A stretch of DNA of 8,666 nt, from the NCBI GenBank assembly GCA_947379685.1, contig CANCOG010000196.1, positions 1 through 8,666 of the forward strand, written 5' to 3'. Origin of the DNA: Flavipsychrobacter stenotrophus (lineage in GTDB: Bacteria > Bacteroidota > Bacteroidia > Chitinophagales > Chitinophagaceae). Positions 6,023-8,666 of this stretch are shown in pieces. Below the pieces are notes generated by a model. The model was not told the origin of the DNA, did not search any database, and was given only the letters and a program-made list of their open reading frames with translations. Made by a program: the position numbers and the translations under genes. Positions within the stretch are counted from its first letter, which is position 1. Every line of letters begins with the position of its first letter.

Positions 6023-6053
6023 TTATGGTGCGGCTTAACAGCCAGATCCATAA
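6023..6053. terminator. Nested hairpin after the SprB-repeat gene (possible terminator)
   Basis: An outer stem TTATGG/CCATAA (6023-6028, 6048-6053) encloses an inner stem GGCT/AGCC (6032-6035, 6040-6043) with loop TAAC, separated by a small internal loop. It lies about 75 bases past the stop of the SprB-repeat gene on the minus strand. No T-run follows on that strand, so termination is only one possibility; mRNA 3'-end protection is another. Confidence 0.3.
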
Positions 6054-6126
6054 TATTGGTCTTTTTCGGGGCTGCGACTTGGCGGCTCTGCGCGAAATTC
6101 TTTTCTTTCATTCAATCTGCAAAGAC

Positions 6127-8666
6127 TTATCGCATCAGCGTTACATCACCCTTGAACTCCAATATGTTATTATGCAGGTTTCCGCATAGCAATCTAACAT
6201 AGTAATAGTATACGCCGATGTCGCACTGCTCGCCTTTATAAGTGCCATCCCAGCCCTTTTCGGAGTATTCCGACATGAATATTTTCTCCCCGAAACGGTT
6301 ATAGACAGAGAATTCTATGATACGGATATCGCCCTTGTACTTTATCCTGAATTCATCATTCTTTCCGTCATTGTTCGGTGAAAATGCGCTTGGGATAAAT
6401 GGGATACAACAATCGTCATAACTTATCCGTGCGGTTGCAGAATCGTGGCAGTTATTAACGTCATGCACGTACACTGTGTACATACCATTAGGCACCCTGA
6501 AGATACCGGCGTTTGTGCTTGAGTCATAACTCCAGAGGTAGGAGTATGGCGGAGTGCCCCCGGTTACGGTAGTAACAATATTTCCGTTGTTGTCATTGCC
6601 GATACACTCGTTCGGGGTTGCAACTGTATATACCTTAAACGTGTCTGGTTGAGGAATGACTACGGTTGTGTCTTTCGTGCAATTTGCAGAGTCGGTTATG
6701 GTTATAGTATAAGTGCCAAAGTCAAGGTGCCAGAATACATTTGAAGCAGGGTGAGCTGGGTTACCGGTCATGCTGTAAGACAGGGGCAGCACACCACCTT
6801 TAGGGTAAATGATGACTTCACCATCGGCATTGCCAATACATGAAAGGCCTTTTATAGCTACACTGTCAATATTAATGTGCGGGTAACCAATGAGTGTGAT
6901 AGTTGTGTCAGCAATACAGTGCTTGCTATCGGTAATATAGAAAGTATAGGTGCCTTCCTTCAGTAAGGAGATGGTTGAGCTGGAACTGAAGTTGACATTG
7001 TCTTTCGAATAAGCATAAGGCGGTGTCCCTCCTGATGCCAGCAATGTCACTGCGCCATCGGCGTAGCCCTGACAGGTTGGGCCAACAATGGTAGCGCCGA
7101 TAAACACCAATGCATCGGGCTGAGTGAGAACGATCATGGTATCAATGGTGCAGCCATGCGCATCCCTGATATGAATGACATTCAGTCCGGCAACGAGTCC
7201 TGTAAGTGTATTGCTCGCCTGAAAGGGTGAACTATTGGCTGCGTATTGGTAGGGCGTGGTGCCTCCAGAGCCGGTTATGGTTACAGTACCATCAGCCCCT
7301 TTATTACAAGAGATATTCGTGCCTGTTATGTTGGTCACTATCAAGGGCATCGGCTGTGAAATGGTCATAACAGTATCTCGCAGACAGCCGTGTGTATCCT
7401 TTATGGTAATGGTGTCAATACCAATGGCCAGACCGATATAAGCCCCGGTGGACAAGAATAATCCACTGTTCAGGGAATAGGTATAGCCCGGTGTGCCGCC
7501 GGTAGCATTAACAACTATACTACCATCGCTCAGTCCGAAACAGGAGGGTGGTGTGATGGTGAATAAGGGCATGATCCTTGCCGGTTGTGTGAGGGTGAAA
7601 ACCGTGTCTGCAATACATCCGTTGGAGTCTTCAATGTGTATTGTGTATGCACCCGCAGCGAGGTTGGCAAAAGTATCTGTGATCGAAAAACCACCAGTTC
7701 CAAATGCAAACGTGTATGGCGACATACCGCCAACACCTGTAACAACAAACGACCCATCCGTATCGCCAAAACAGGTAGGTTCGGAAATTGCAAATGAACC
7801 GGAAATATGAAGCGTATTCACAATGGTGAGTGCGGTGTCCTTAATGCAGCCATTTGCGTCCTTTATATGGAAGATAAACGTGCCGGCCGGCATTGATAGG
7901 AAGATGCCGGTTGCATTATAGCTGCCGCCACCTAGTGCATAGGTATAACCTGGAGTTCCGCCGGAAGCGGATAGGTGTACGGCACCATTGGCAAGCGTGC
8001 TGCACAACGATGCAGTAACGGTTGGAATCGGCGTAATAGCAGGCGGCTGGGCTAGCACGACTGTGGAATCTTTTATACACCCGTTAGCATCCTTTATATG
8101 CATGACATAGGTTGCGGCAGGCAGACCCGTAAAGGTAGCTGCACCTGTGTATGCACCTGAGTTTATAGCGTAGGTGTATCCGGGTGTTCCGCCAGATGCG
8201 ACTATCCTTATTACGCCGTTGCCACCTGCGCTACAGGCAGGCATAGTAAGCAGTAGGGAATCATAACTGATTGGCGTGGGCTGTGTAACCGAAATTGTGT
8301 CGGTATACACACAGCCATTCACGTCTTTCACCGCTACAACGTGGGTGCCAGAGATCAACCCAGTCAGGGTTGAAGAACTGACATAGCTGCCTCCGTCAAT
8401 GGCATACTGGTAGCCAGGTGTGCCACCGGTTGCGCCCACGGCCACCCATCCGTTGGCAAGTCCGTTACAAGTGACATTATGTACAGTTGGAGTAATAACT
8501 ATCGGATTTGGTTGCGAAATGGTGAGTGTAGTATCGAAGTGGCAGGACTGTACATCAGCTATATGAAAAACGTATGTGCCCGCCGCAACACTGAATACCC
8601 CAGAGGAGCCGAACGTTCCGGCATCATAAGCATAGCTGTATGCCGGGAATCCGCTTAGGCCGCTGA
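6127..8666 (-). CDS. SprB-repeat surface protein with T9SS type B C-terminal domain (5'-partial)
   Basis: The frame is open to the window edge, so the N-terminus and signal peptide are outside; 845 residues are visible. Residues 1-751 are nine full and one partial SprB-type repeats of 77-79 residues, each following the plan ..(S/T)C.G..DG...V.A.GGTPGYTY....G........L.AGTY...I.D..GC..DT....TQP. Residues 752-845 form the gliding-motility-associated C-terminal domain: FIPSAFSPNNDGKNDEF (755-771), YNRFGEKIF (788-796), GWDGTYKGE (804-812) and a GVYYYYVRLLC strand. By family knowledge such proteins cross the outer membrane through the type IX system and stay at the surface or are released; SprB of Flavobacterium johnsoniae is the gliding adhesin. 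Here adhesion is an inference, and other such proteins have no gliding role. An internal GTG at 8445 is not the start, since repeat sequence continues upstream of it. Confidence 0.93.
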   Translation of the reverse strand, partial: SGLSGFPAYSYAYDAGTFGSSGVFSVAAGTYVFHIADVQSCHFDTTLTISQPNPIVITPTVHNVTCNGLANGWVAVGATGGTPGYQYAIDGGSYVSSSTLTGLISGTHVVAVKDVNGCVYTDTISVTQPTPISYDSLLLTMPACSAGGNGVIRIVASGGTPGYTYAINSGAYTGAATFTGLPAATYVMHIKDANGCIKDSTVVLAQPPAITPIPTVTASLCSTLANGAVHLSASGGTPGYTYALGGGSYNATGIFLSMPAGTFIFHIKDANGCIKDTALTIVNTLHISGSFAISEPTCFGDTDGSFVVTGVGGMSPYTFAFGTGGFSITDTFANLAAGAYTIHIEDSNGCIADTVFTLTQPARIMPLFTITPPSCFGLSDGSIVVNATGGTPGYTYSLNSGLFLSTGAYIGLAIGIDTITIKDTHGCLRDTVMTISQPMPLIVTNITGTNISCNKGADGTVTITGSGGTTPYQYAANSSPFQASNTLTGLVAGLNVIHIRDAHGCTIDTMIVLTQPDALVFIGATIVGPTCQGYADGAVTLLASGGTPPYAYSKDNVNFSSSSTISLLKEGTYTFYITDSKHCIADTTITLIGYPHINIDSVAIKGLSCIGNADGEVIIYPKGGVLPLSYSMTGNPAHPASNVFWHLDFGTYTITITDSANCTKDTTVVIPQPDTFKVYTVATPNECIGNDNNGNIVTTVTGGTPPYSYLWSYDSSTNAGIFRVPNGMYTVYVHDVNNCHDSATARISYDDCCIPFIPSAFSPNNDGKNDEFRIKYKGDIRIIEFSVYNRFGEKIFMSEYSEKGWDGTYKGEQCDIGVYYYYVRLLCGNLHNNILEFKGDVTLMR
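6130..6411 (-). other. Type IX secretion C-terminal sorting domain (type B)
   Basis: These 94 residues carry the hallmark PSAFSPNNDGKND, then a beta-sandwich pattern through FSVYNRFGEKIF and GWDGTYKGEQCDIGVYYYYV, ending KGDVTLMR. This is the gliding-motility-associated C-terminal domain, which directs cargo to the T9SS translocon, not the more common type A domain. It has four cysteines: an adjacent pair at its first two positions, and two flanking the GVYYYY strand. Confidence 0.9.
6412..8666 (-). repeat. Tandem SprB-type protein repeats (nine full, one partial)
   Basis: Unit boundaries, in reading order: partial 8664-8509, then 8508-8278, 8277-8044, 8043-7813, 7812-7582, 7581-7351, 7350-7117, 7116-6883, 6882-6646 and 6645-6412. 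Units are 77-79 codons. Every full unit keeps two cysteines, one before the G-rich segment and one in the (N/H)GC or NC turn. Units two and three share the block HIKDANGCIKD exactly, whereas the last three are more diverged, with TPPY or LPL in place of TPGY. At DNA level units look only moderately similar, so the array is not freshly amplified. Confidence 0.85.

Noticed and set aside
7493..7810. Plus-strand frames within the SprB-repeat gene
   Set aside because: They are shadows of the repeat array in the opposite frame, with periodic proline- and valine-rich translation.
8443..8445. GTG as the start of the SprB-repeat protein
   Set aside because: The same frame stays open to the window edge and encodes more SprB-type repeat, so the true start is outside.
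1..8666. tRNA, rRNA, transposase, integrase or restriction/defence genes
   Set aside because: None was recognised on either strand; no CCA-ended cloverleaf or transposase motifs were seen by eye.

Overview
The window looks like a chromosomal segment of a Bacteroidota bacterium, plausibly of the order Chitinophagales. The clearest evidence is at the right end: a very long protein made of tandem SprB-type repeats that closes with the gliding-motility-associated C-terminal domain (the type B sorting signal of the type IX secretion system, T9SS), a combination essentially restricted to this phylum. Supporting signs are Bacteroidota-type promoter elements (TAnnTTTG at -7), weak or absent Shine-Dalgarno sequences, and palindromic intergenic elements of a style I associate with these genomes.

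Layout. Positions 1-115 hold three consecutive perfect 7-bp hairpins, best read as one copy of a dispersed palindromic element rather than the end of a gene. On the plus strand from 180 to 4055 lies a surface-polysaccharide block: a GT4-like glycosyltransferase, a 354-bp gene-free stretch with candidate promoters, a non-hydrolysing UDP-GlcNAc 2-epimerase (WecB) and, 3 bp after it, a second GT-B-fold glycosyltransferase. The epimerase supplies UDP-ManNAc, so the coupled glycosyltransferase is a natural candidate for a user of that sugar or a derivative; no UDP-ManNAc dehydrogenase (WecC) is visible here. A 300-bp hairpin-rich spacer (4056-4355) separates this block from a small flavin-binding split-barrel (pyridoxamine 5'-phosphate oxidase-like) gene at 4356-4772.

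From 4835 to the right edge everything is on the minus strand. Read in transcription order from the right edge it is: the SprB-repeat T9SS cargo protein (cut by the window, 845 residues visible), a 157-bp spacer with a nested hairpin, a DinB-like four-helix-bundle protein with an intact His triad, and a small multi-pass membrane protein with its own well-formed Bacteroidota promoter. The polysaccharide genes and the exported repeat protein both concern the cell surface, but nothing in the sequence ties them into one pathway.

I did not find a clearly new multi-gene system. The most noteworthy items are the three-hairpin element at 5-86, the second palindromic element at 4114-4179, and the regular two-cysteine architecture of the SprB-type repeats.
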